The position numbers were made by a program, and so were the translations under genes. 64,000 bases of DNA, taken from NCBI GenBank assembly GCA_000697665.1, contig KL197730.1, forward strand, positions 163,737 through 227,736, given 5' to 3'. Origin of the DNA: Jaapia argillacea MUCL 33604 (lineage: Eukaryota > Basidiomycota > Agaricomycetes > Jaapiales > Jaapiaceae). The notes beneath the pieces were generated by a model. It was not told the DNA's origin and made no database searches. It worked only from the letters and a program-made list of their open reading frames with translations. Within the stretch, counting starts at the first letter, position 1, and each line of letters starts with the position of its first letter. Below are positions 45,708-55,940 of the stretch, piece by piece.

Positions 45708-45716
45708 CTTTATATA
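45708..45716 (-). promoter_or_regulatory. TATA box of the left-arm repeat precursor
   Basis: On the minus strand TATATAAAG, 65 nt before the ATG at 45643. Identical in sequence and spacing to the right-arm copy. Confidence 0.7.
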
Positions 45717-46049
45717 CACAATCCTGACCCCCTCGATCGCCCTATCATGTCGCCATATGTACAGATTGTGTCTCACGAACTCGAGGTGGAGAGTCGTGAT
45801 CTCGTGGTTATGGGAGTACTGAGGATCTGAATCAGTCCCAAAATGAAGACCTCAAGCCCATCTTTCTCCCTCGAGAACCATGAGTTCTCCATTGAGGAGT
45901 GCGCACCTCGCGGCTGCCCCAAATATCGCTGCGTCCCTGAGCGCATGGTGATGATATGGTTCTCTCAGTGTCATCTCACATCCAGCAGATTAGCTCTGTG
46001 ATTTCCTTCCGATTTCTGTCGGATGCCTTCCGGTTTGTGTCTTGCGATT

Positions 46050-47470
46050 TCGTACTGCACATCTCCGCATTTCTTGTTTGGTCGACTCTTCCGATATTCA
46101 GATCCAGACGCAGACGAAGCAGCCTATAACACACAACAAGCACACCCATTCCCTTTTCGATACCATGATCGAACACCCCTTCTATAGCTTGAAGAATTAT
46201 TTATTTTTGTTGCCAAGTCTCCCCATCACTACGACGATTTTCAGCCTGTATTACTGAACGCACAGTGAAGGTGAGTCATTCGATGTTTTTTCCGGTTATC
46301 ATCTGGAATTCAGTACGGTACCCCCCTGGACTTCCCCTTCCACCTTGCTGACTACCCCTTCCAGCCCATGTCTCTCTATCTCCGCCCGCTCATTTCTCGA
46401 CTCTTGCCGTTTACACTTCTCAAGTATCAAATTATCTCCCTTCCAGGAGGGGACGTAACATAGACAATGTCTAAACTCGGAGTGTACCTTTCATTCAATA
46501 CAAAGTAACTATCTTAACCGCATCCTTCCGCCTCGATCCTAGATTCTCCATTATTAATATCATTCAGTACCTCTACCGCGACCATGGCTTTCGCCGTGTC
46601 CCTGGATGTATGGCGAACAGTTCTTTTTTCGATCTCCTTTTGTATGTCCTCTCACGTCTCGTGCACCTCAGCTCTGGAAATTGAAAATTCACTCCCAGGT
46701 TTGCACTATCCGTCATCTCAGGATGTCTACGCAGTGAAGGTCGGTCTCCCAATAGTTCCTCTCTGGCCTCGCCCTCCCGAGTTTCGCAGAGACGATTCTC
46801 TACAGCGTGTCACCCACCCCTATAATATGTCCCGGTTCCGAACAGAAGCTGCACGACTAGTTCTTTCCTCTAGAACTTTGCTCTTCCATTCGAAGTCACC
46901 AGCCGGTCGTGTCCGTGGTATATCTGTGGTCGCTTCTCATACTGAGATGCCGGCTATCCCTTCAATCTTCGAAGTCGTTTCTCGGCCTCATATCTCAACG
47001 AAGAAGGTCGCTTTGTTGTCAGCAGGCTGCTAGAATGCTCGCCATCACTGCGAGGGGTCCTCCGTCAGGTCAACGCTGTCATTGTTCGCTATGAACTTCT
47101 TACACACTGGCCTTTCCCATGGTCAGGTACGGTTGGATTTTCTAGGAATTCTTTCATTGGACTTTCCTGACCTAACCTTAAAAATCCCAAACCATTCGCA
47201 GAGCAATGAATCTCGCTCTTACGGGATTGTAACGGAATACGTGAAGGAGCGAACAGCACAAATAAGAGTTGCGCCCGACGTGGGTCAGCGGCGTGACAAA
47301 ATTAGGGCGAAATCTGTGCATGATCTGCATGCGAAGACGGGAGCTCGGAGAAACTACCAGAGTGTACTCTGAGTCATTGGTAGTTGGACTACACGAATAC
47401 GTACCCCAGAGTCGACGCAAACCCACCTTCCTATTGCACAATGCAACCTCAAGGCCCCGGCCAGCTATCG
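46050..47470 (+). pseudogene. Decayed gene-like sequence divergent from the left repeat precursor
   Basis: Stretches that read like protein appear on the plus strand, for example AKSPHHYDDFQPVLLNAQ at about 46215-46265 and GVLRQVNAVIVRYELLTHWP at about 47055-47115, but stops and frame changes separate them and I could not build a gene. Matching pieces exist in the right arm (minus strand, about 51850-53060), in the spacer at 47590-48015 and, weakly, at 26180-27560. The family was not recognised. Confidence 0.4.
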
Positions 47471-47589
47471 GTTCTCAGACCACAGCAATACTTTCGATTC
47501 ATCCCACAATGAACTCGCAACTTGAAGGGTGTCCCCTCTTTCTCAAGTTTTGTATGGTTGACTCATCACTATCGGGCACCTACAGACTC

Positions 47590-48015
47590 TAGACGGGTGA
47601 CTACTTTCCTCCGGGGTTCTGGTCACTCTTGTCTAACCTCAGCTCTGAGATTAAACTGTTTGCTGGTCGTTTCCGAGGGATCCTTTCTGACCCACTTCTT
47701 AGAAACGTGCCCCGGTCATCCCACATGCTTTCACATCTTGATCGGTCTCCTCTCGCAGCCGCTCAAGAACTTCGCTCCGATCTCAGATTCTCCACGAACA
47801 CTTCCTGCTGCGTTGTCGACCACATCAACCACGCACGCGGAAATATCTTCGCTCGTTACGCTCAAAAGGCCCTCCGTCGGGACAACACTGTCATTCTCCG
47901 TTTTGAACCAGGTCGGCCTTCTCTGTCAGGCACACTTTATTTTAGTACTCTCATTGAAGGTGTCCTAGACCTGGCCTACTCTGAGGAATTCTTTGCGTCT
48001 CATGTCGAGCAATAA
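47590..48015 (+). other. Open stretch in the spacer related to the arm sequence
   Basis: The plus-strand frame runs to a TAA at 48013-48015 and includes NIFARYAQKALRRDNTVILR, similar in plan to GVLRQVNAVIVRYE at about 47055. It may be the 3' end of a diverged tandem copy of the unknown gene in the arms. Start and upstream exons not found. Confidence 0.35.
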
Positions 48016-49384
48016 ATAGGCATTGGAATGGAAGACGGAATGGATTAATGAATCGTTGGCTCGACCGTCTTGGATCTAATATACTTGTGTGTTGAAGCTT
48101 GAAATCATAGACTGAGGTTGCGAAACAAAGGGTGAGGTCTGAAAACACAGATACTCAGAGCTCCGCTGCCATAATGCGGGCACTGCAGCAAAACGAAAAT
48201 AGATCCAGAGCTGCACGCGGAGAGTCAGACGGGAAATCGGAGAAAATCCTATTCACTGAGTTACTGGAAGTCGGAGGCTGCGCTACACCTACAAGGTACA
48301 TCCCCATCTGCATCAAGAACGTCTACTGATGATATCTGTGAGCCTCGTCGATTGTGGGGGTGCCCTCCAATCCTGCACAGCGTCATGGGTTCCGATACTC
48401 CTCTGTAGCCGAAGGTCATCAGATGGAGTTCACGAATGTAGCACAGGGATACTTTCGATATGGACCCAGCCTCCAAAGTCTCCGGGAATTGCAGCGCCTC
48501 CACTGCTCAGCGACCATCTCGCCCCCCCCTTCATATTATCAATGATCCGGGTATGAACGGTGCATCGTAAAATACCTTAGCAGCCTCCGATGTCACGCAA
48601 CGGACATGAACTATGGCTCACTCACTTATCATATTTGGCATGAGAAATCGTGAATGTGGTTTCCTGACACAGTGGCTTGTTCTACGCACTCACTTGAGGG
48701 ACGAGTATCCAGAATATCAGGTGGGTAAGCTCAAGATAGCGGCTTACGGGATCCTTGAACTGTATAGGTGACGTGAGACGAAACGGAGCAACAGTTGGAA
48801 GCACGTCAGTCCAAGCTCAGATGATGCATGTGCGTCGCGAGGATAATGCGTGATCAAGACGGGCCAGAGCTTTGAGGGCAGTTTCATCGCTATCTTGAGT
48901 ACCTTTGAGGAGATCGGCGGAGAAGGTGCTACAGCGCTACTATTATTAACGGTGGAAGAACGCAATCGGGGCAGCTGGGGAAACCTGACCAGAAATACGA
49001 CGAATGAGAGCCCAGCTACCCTCCGAACCATCCCGTGTCTTGTAGCACCGACATCCGAGCAAATGAAGATCTCCCATCAAGTCAAGATTAACTTGGAACG
49101 AGTCGCAGGCAAACGGCACCGCAAGCGCAACACGATTCTCGATACTTGATTTGACACAGGCTGGCAAAAACCGGAGGAGAAACGTACATTATTGGAGTCT
49201 TGAAAAGCAGAGGAAGTGAAATCTTATTCCCTCGTGACGGAAACCTTACTCATCAGTTGGTTTGTATGATCTGACAGTCAGTTCGAGAGTAAAGGGTATA
49301 CTGCAAGCAATGGGGGGATGCCGTTACGATTTTCAGGTGCTGTGACTAAGCTGTGACCTGCTGTGACTCTCCGTTACTGTCAAT
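48016..49384. other. Spacer of the inverted repeat, unassigned
   Basis: A minus-strand frame at 48261-48503 has a leucine-rich look (CYIRELHLMTFGY) and could be a remnant of an F-box-type gene, but nothing can be assembled. Confidence 0.3.
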
Positions 49385-49392
49385 GTCGGGGT

Positions 49393-49772
49393 TAGGGCTC
49401 CGAGCGTCCCGAAAACGGTGACGGGCGAAACTTCACGGTCACAAAACTGTTCTGAACCGTTGACGGCACGGGCGTCTGGGACACGACCCGAAAACACGGG
49501 CGTCTGACGGAGTTCGACGATTTTGCTCCTCAGACCCCACTCAGACGATCGGGAGTGCTAAATTTAGCAGTGACGCCACATACGGAGTTCTCCGACTGCC
49601 TCTCTATCCAATCAGAGGCTTCTGCCTTTGGAACCATGGCACGGGCGTCTGACGACCGCAGAAACGGTGCCGCCCCGTATATTTCGGCGGCAAATTCCAC
49701 CGTCTTCGCTTCGACCGTATCCGGTGACGCACGGTCCGTCACAGCGTGGTTACACCACGGTTAGGAGCCCTA
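49393..49772. mobile_element. hAT-type MITE (non-autonomous), 380 bp
   Basis: The ends are a 9-bp inverted repeat TAGGGCTCC. They are flanked by a perfect 8-bp direct repeat GTCGGGGT at 49385-49392 and 49773-49780. The size, the TA-starting termini and the 8-bp duplication are those of hAT MITEs. The interior is GC-rich with no transposase. Its ends differ from those of the hAT element at 31354, so that element is not its obvious master copy. Confidence 0.8.
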
Positions 49773-49780
49773 GTCGGGGT

Positions 49781-51394
49781 GTCACTGAAGTGATTCTCTC
49801 TCCTCCTCTCTCGAATTCTACAACCTCCCCCTGCTCCCTCATGCGTCGACCTATCCTATGCGTAGCATACCCGCTGAAAATGCCACTAGGACCACGTTTT
49901 CATGACAAGGTAAAGAAAGAGAAGCATCTGGCGATGGAACGCGCGACTCGGGCGAGGGCGTATCAGCGCAAAACACTCCAAGCAATAGTTTCAAGTCCTT
50001 ACTCTCTCATTTTCCTGACAATATGGAGTGCATCCAGTCTCACGTTGGTGGGAATGGAGATGGTACTGTCAATCATACCTGCGCCTGCCACCGAGATTCT
50101 CACATCTCACCTCCCCTTTCGCGGATCCCATGGACAACTATGTTAACGGCGATTTCCGCTACCTCCAACAGCTGTACTTGCCTTGCCTATGCATGTCGGC
50201 GCTTGAGTCTGCAATTCTGTCCCCTGATCTCGAGTCGAATTTTCTCTCGGTCCGTCCTCGTAGTCTCAAAACCCCCATGAATTTCGTTCCGGACAAATTA
50301 CGCCACCCCAAGAACGGGAGTACATCCGGTTTTTAGGACGCTAGGCTTATGCAAGTCAGCTTAACTACCATAATTTCAGAATCGATGCATTCGCGTTATC
50401 TCTCTAAAGTTTGGGTGGTAAATCGAACGGCGGGTGTTACTCGTTCACAGATGATCAGGTTCGATTTGAAATGTTATGAGATGTTCTTTCGTAATTATGA
50501 ATTCCTCTTCATCTCCCAAGACAGATTGCATAAGGACAGATCTCCTGATTGGATTGTCCTCGCGGAGTCTCACAATACACACCTGATGGGTCATATCTCG
50601 ATTCTCGAGATATGCTTCCTGAACGTTCATCAACCTCTTCCCTTGCTCGATCTTCAGGAAAAGATGGATCGTCGGCGCGTTGAACGTACCATAGTAGTTC
50701 GGTTCACTCACGAACTTGAAGCGAAGCAGAACACTACCCACGTCGATGCGGGTGCACCTTCCATGTTGACCTCCACTTTGCTTCGAAAATCCAGGTGCTG
50801 CGAAGTGAGGTGGGTGGCAGTGAACTTTCTCTGACCGACGGTGACTGACATTAGACTTTAGGTCGGAATAGCTCAACTTCTTGGTGAGAATATTTCGATT
50901 TGTACTGCGGCTCTCACAAACGTTGCCGATCATTATCACCCAGGATCGACACTTCCAAGATCCATCCCACCCGTGGTCTATCCAAACGGAAAAACTAGAA
51001 ACCCGGATCGACCTATTCTCCTCGCTCTAGAGTATTCGCCAGACATCCGTTCAAACAACCCTGCATCTTCTTCGGTCTCAACGACAACTCGGGCGGAGAT
51101 TGGTTCGTATGCATATATCAAGCACCTACACCGTCTTATGAGAACATGAATCCTACTGGCAACTATTTATCGGTCACTTGAGGATCATTTGGGATGCAGG
51201 CGAATGGTCTAACATTGGAGGTCATTCTGTTCGTATTGCGTCCCATGGCCTTCCGGGCATAACCTTCAGATGAGATTGATAGATCTCACCAATTAAGTGG
51301 AGATGCCGTCGAATCCCGCGTGATCTTCACGCAATCGCTCATAATTCAGCTGCTGTTTCACGTGAGACCTGCCGACTTATAGCCCCCCAGGTTC
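49781..51394. other. Spacer of the inverted repeat, unassigned
   Basis: Open frames at 50349-50834 (+) and 50445-50939 (-) overlap each other and show no known domain. I see no gene I can support. Confidence 0.35.
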
Positions 51395-53308
51395 TTGATA
51401 TTTTTGTTGGCCGCCTAGCGTTGCATTGTGCCATAGGAAGGTGGGTTTGCATCGAATCTGAGGTACGCATACGCGTAGTCCAACTACCAGTAACTCAGAG
51501 TACAATGTGGTAGTTTCTCCGAGCTCTCGTCTTCGTGTGCAGATCATGTACGACATTTCGCCCTAATGTGGTCTCACTCTTGACCCACGTCGGGCGCTTA
51601 TCTGTGCTGTGTCCTGCTTCGCGTTTGACACACTTTTCGTTGCACTAATCCCCAGCCACCCTTCGTCTGAACCGCTACTTCCCCAAGTATACATCAGGTT
51701 CAATACGAGAACAACATACACCAGGGATCGAGCCGGAGATCAACGAGACGATTCCGTTACAATCCCGTACTAGCCACTATTTATTGCTCAGCGAACAGTT
51801 TGGGATTCCTCAGGTCAGGTCAGGAAAATTCATTGAGAGAATTCCTGAAAAAAAATCTAACCTACCTGACAGGTATAGTTCATAACGAACAATGGAAGCC
51901 TTGACCCGACAGAGGGCCCCTCGCAGTGACTATGAGCACGCGGGCAGCCTGCTGACAAGAAAGTGCCCCTTTTCGTTGAGATATGATAGCGATTCTTGAT
52001 CGGTTTTGAGATGAGACGAGAGACAAAATTGAAGATTGAGGGGATAGCCCGCATTTCATTCTGAGAAGTCGCCAGGTGATACCACGGACACAACCGGGAG
52101 GTGAATCGAACGGAAGAGTAAAGTTTTGGAGGAAAGCACTAGGCGTGCGGCTTCTGTTCGGAACCGGGTCATACTATTGGGGTGGGATGCCGCATTGTAA
52201 AGGAGTCATCTTTGCGAAACTCGGAGTAAGGGCAATATTCCAAACTGACTGTCAGAATTATTGTGGCGGTCGGGGAGGAACCTTTGAGAGACCGAACTTC
52301 GCTGCGTGGACATTGTGAGATGATGGAGAGTGCAAAACCTGGGAGTCAATTGCCAAGTTCCAGAGTTGAGGGTGTACGAGACGTGAGAGGACTTACAGAA
52401 GAGGATTGAGAAAATAGGTGTTTACCATGCATTCAGGGGCACAAGAACAGCCGTGGTAGCGGTGGAAGTGCTGAATTATATTGATAATGGAGAATCTAGG
52501 GTCGAGGCGGAACGATGGGGCTAAGATACTCGCTTTGTACTGAATGAAAGGCACACTCAGAGTGTGGGCATGGTCTATTTTGTGAGCGGATTCACCCCCT
52601 CCTGTTAGGGAAATGATTTGGTATTCGAGAAGGGTAAACGGCAAGAATCGAGGAATGGGCGGACGGAGATAGTGAGACACAGGCTGGAAGGGGTAGTCGG
52701 CACGGTTGGAGGGGAAGTCCAGGGGGGTACTCAATTTCAGATTGCATCGAACAACTCACCTTCACCGTGCGTCCAGCAGCACACTGAAAATCGTCGTAGT
52801 AATCGGGATACTTGGCATCGAAAAAAAAATTCTTCAAGGTAAACAAGAGGTATTGAAGCATTGTATTAAACACGCTATTATGGATGTGCTTGTTGTGGGT
52901 ACTGTGGGCCGCTTCATCTTCGCTTGGGTCTGAATGACGGATGAGTCAACCAAACAAGAATTGCGGAGATGTACGTTGCGAAGTCGCCACCGAAAGGCAT
53001 CCTACAGAAATTGTAAGCAAATTGCGGGACTGAGTAGTTGCTCGATGTGAGATGACACTGAAAGAACCATCTCATCTCACCGTGTGTTCAGGGACGCAGC
53101 GATAATAGTAGCAGCCGCGAGGTGCTCGATAATGGAGAGCCCATGGTTCTCGAGGGAGAAGGATGGACTTGAGGTGCTCATTTTGGGATCTATTCACATC
53201 TCTCAGCAATCCCATAACCACGAAGGCACTACTCTCCAGTTCGAGATCGTGAGATGTAATATGCGTGTATGGGGGCATGATAGGGCAATGGAAGGGGTCA
53301 GGAATTTG

Positions 53309-53317
53309 TATATAAAG
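53309..53317 (+). promoter_or_regulatory. TATA box of the right-arm repeat precursor
   Basis: TATATAAAG, 65 nt before the ATG at 53382. Confidence 0.7.
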
Positions 53318-53381
53318 TGGAGCGAAACACAAAGATCACTCACCAGTCACTGGTTCTTCATCTGCAACAGACATCGACAAT

Positions 53382-54919
53382 ATGCGATTCTCTTTCACTT
53401 CAGTCGCCTTCGTGGCAACCGCCATTCTTTTGGGTGAGCCGAAATCATCCCGGCATACCTTCAGCGGTGGCTAATAGAGACATATTCCAGGGAACTCCAT
53501 GGTAGTCGACGCAGGCGTGATTCAGGTATTGTACCTTCCTTCTCTAGGACTTGCACGAGCTGACAGTTACATAGGCGCGTGAGGAGATTGAACATGAGGG
53601 AACCCATGTCACTGCGGGAATCGCACATGGTACTCGTCGTGCGATCATCGAACACCCTGGCACCGCAGCCATCATACACGGCACTCGTCGTGCAGAGATC
53701 GAACCCCCGGAGACCGCAGCTATCATACACGGCACTCGTCGTGCAGAGATAGAACCTCCCGCCGAAACCGCAGCCATCATACACGAGACTCGTCGCGAAG
53801 AGATCGAGCACCCNNNNNNNNNNNNNNNNNNNNNNNNNNNNNNNNNNNNNNNNNNNNNNNNNNNNNNNNNNNNNNNNNNNNNNNNNNNNNNNNNNNNNNN
53901 NNNNNNNNNNNNNNNNNNNNNNNNNNNNNNNNNNNNNNNNNNNNNNNNNNNNNNNNNNNNNNNNNNNNNNNNNNNNNNNNNNNNNNNNNNNNNNNNNNNN
54001 NNNNNNNNNNNNNNNNNNNNNNNNNNNNNNNNNNNNNNNNNNNNNNNNNNNNNNNNNNNNNNNNNNNNNNNNNNNNNNNNNNNNNNNNNNNNNNNNNNNN
54101 NNNNNNNNNNNNNNNNNNNNNNNNNNNNNNNNNNNNNNNNNNNNNNNNNNNNNNNNNNNNNNNNNNNNNNNNNNNNNNNNNNNNNNNNNNNNNNNNNNNN
54201 NNNNNNNNNNNNNNNNNNNNNNNNNNNNNNNNNNNNNNNNNNNNNNNNNNNNNNNNNNNNNNNNNNNNNNNNNNNNNNNNNNNNNNNNNNNNNNNNNNNN
54301 NNNNNNNNNNNNNNNNNNNNNNNNNNNNNNNNNNNNNNNNNNNNNNNNNNNNNNNNNNNNNNNNNNNNNNNNNNNNNNNNNNNNNNNNNNNNNNNNNNNN
54401 NNNNNNNNNNNNNNNNNNNNNNNNNNNNNNNNNNNNNNNNNNNNNNNNNNNNNNNNNNNNNNNNNNNNNNNNNNNNNNNNNNNNNNNNNNNNNNNNNNNN
54501 NNNNACACGGTACTCGTCGTGCAGAGATCGAACCTCCCGCCGAAACCGCAGCCATCATACACGAGACTCGTCGCGAAGAGATCGAGCATCCCGGCACCGC
54601 AGCCATCATCCACCCCACTCGTCGTGCAGAGATCGAACCCCCCGCCGAAACTGCAGCCATCATACACGAAACTCGTCGCGAAGAGATCGAGCACCCCGGC
54701 ACCGCTGCCATCATACACGAGACTCGTCGTGAAGAGATCGAGCACCCGGGTACCGCAGCTATCATCCACGAAACTCGTCGCGCAGCGATCGAGCACCCTG
54801 GCACCGCAGCCATCATCCACGGCACTCGCGCAATAATCGAGCATCCCGGTACCCGTCGTGAAGAGGTAGCCGCTCGCACTGTGAAAGCGCCCCCGGGCCT
54901 TCCCACCAATCTTGCATAG
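53382..54919 (+). CDS. Secreted Kex2-type repeat precursor, right-arm copy (array partly unsequenced)
   Basis: Exons 53382-53433 (52 nt), 53491-53525 (35 nt) and 53575-54919. The signal peptide is MRFSFTSVAFVATAILLG and the mini-exon reads NSMVVDAGVIQ. The array starts AREEIEHEGTHVTAGIAHGT and continues with the same two unit types as the left copy; eleven Arg-Arg sites are visible outside the gap. The tail EEVAARTVKAPPGLPTNLA ends at TAG 54917-54919, one residue shorter than the left copy. The gap (53814-54504) lies inside the array; its stated length is not a multiple of three and would shift the frame, so the length is probably an estimate. New variants include a unit with ETAAIIH lacking one residue (AEIEPPETAAIIHGTRR) and one with HPTRR. 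Same promoter, intron positions and end as the left copy. Confidence 0.87.
53814..54504. other. Assembly gap (691 N)
   Basis: A run of N inside the tandem peptide-repeat array. If the missing DNA continues the array, there is room for about 13 further units, but the true length is unknown. Confidence 0.98.
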
Positions 54920-55270
54920 TAGAACAGTCGGGTAAATTGTACATGTGGCACGCCTAAGAACGAGGGAGTGCAGAGGGATGGTTCAGTTCTGAGAAGCGAC
55001 GAAGGAAGGGAAATTTAGAGCGTACATGTACTAGTTGAGAATTACTATGGCTGTTCGCCTGTGATATAGAATCGTTGCTGAGTCAGTGGGCCTGAAAGTA
55101 CCGAATATGAGTCTATCTGCACTCCTGGCAAGAACTTGGGGTGAACGGAGTGGTATGTAGCACCCGTGAACAGAATACTCACCATGGCGTATACTTACCT
55201 TGAAATCGCTACTAGTGGACCGTCATAAGGATTCTGTTGCAGTCAGCATGGCATACAGAGCCTGGGGTCG

Positions 55271-55940
55271 CTCATGAGCGGGCGGTTAGGTCGAGATACC
55301 GCTCAGCGGCACATACATCGAGTCTGAGTGGGCGTATTTATGAAGTCACTTCTGGGACGCGTCGCATTTCGATTCAAGTGGAGTTGGGAAAATGAGAAGA
55401 CAACTGTGCAGGAGCAATTACGATTACGACTCATGCAAATCGTAGGATACAAAGTGGAATAGCGTCTCCAAATCCACAACGAACAGGGCACCGGGATGCC
55501 AGGATATGGATCTACTTCAATCCGGGAACGATGAAAGTCATTACGAGGCAGTAGTGATCAATCGATGAATCTGATGGATGGAGAAAAGTCTGTCATGATG
55601 AGGATTGTAAAAAACGATGAGAAATGTGGGTTGAGAGGGATTGGGGATGGATGGTAAGGGTGATGAAGAAGTCGTAGAAAACTTATGTATGTAGTGAATG
55701 AGGAATAAGTGAATGCATGCGTGACGATGAATGCTCCAGGAGTGAAAAATGAATATGAGGTTTGTAGAAGTTGAAACATAGACTTATGTCGCCTATGCCA
55801 GTAGAACAGTGATGAAACGAGAAAAGAGTCTGAAAAAAGAAAACCGAGACCAGGGACGGAGTCCATCCATCCATTACACCGACTCAACACACCCACCAAA
55901 CAACTTCCAAGCCAATTTCCTTGATCTGCTCATCTAACGA
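55271..55940. other. Intergenic, no gene seen
   Basis: Outside the right arm, at the 3' side of the minus-strand membrane-protein gene. A short open frame at 55558-55899 is probably chance. Confidence 0.4.

Larger units (their letters stand above)
44340..47470 (+). repeat. Left arm of a large diverged inverted repeat
   Basis: Matches 51395-55270 in reverse complement with many substitutions and indels. Anchors from outside in: ACTAGCGATTT near 44375 and AAATCGCTACTAGT near 55203; the secreted repeat gene in both; its promoter; and an inner block with GTAGTTGGACTA near 47381 and TAGTCCAACTAC near 51476. The two arms are clearly old copies, not a recent artefact. Confidence 0.85.
51395..55270 (-). 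repeat. Right arm of the large inverted repeat
   Basis: Reverse-complement match of 44340-47470. It is longer because of a 691-base assembly gap in the peptide array and several insertions. Confidence 0.85.

Noticed and set aside
46584-47033. 149-codon plus-strand frame in the left arm
   Set aside because: The more protein-like readings (for example GVLRQVNAVIVRYE) lie in another frame, and the frame is not conserved in the right arm.
50349-50939. Overlapping 161- and 164-codon frames on opposite strands
   Set aside because: Neither shows a domain, a signal peptide or conserved intron signals.
53382-54919. Idea that the peptide genes are dikaritin-type RiPP precursors in a biosynthetic cluster
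   Set aside because: Kex2-type sites fit, but I see no UstYa-like (DUF3328) gene in the window, and the P450s are several kilobases away without evidence of linkage. Left as an open possibility only.
53461-54951. 496-codon minus-strand frame across the right array and gap
   Set aside because: It is the mirror of the same antisense effect and is bridged only by N. Not a gene.
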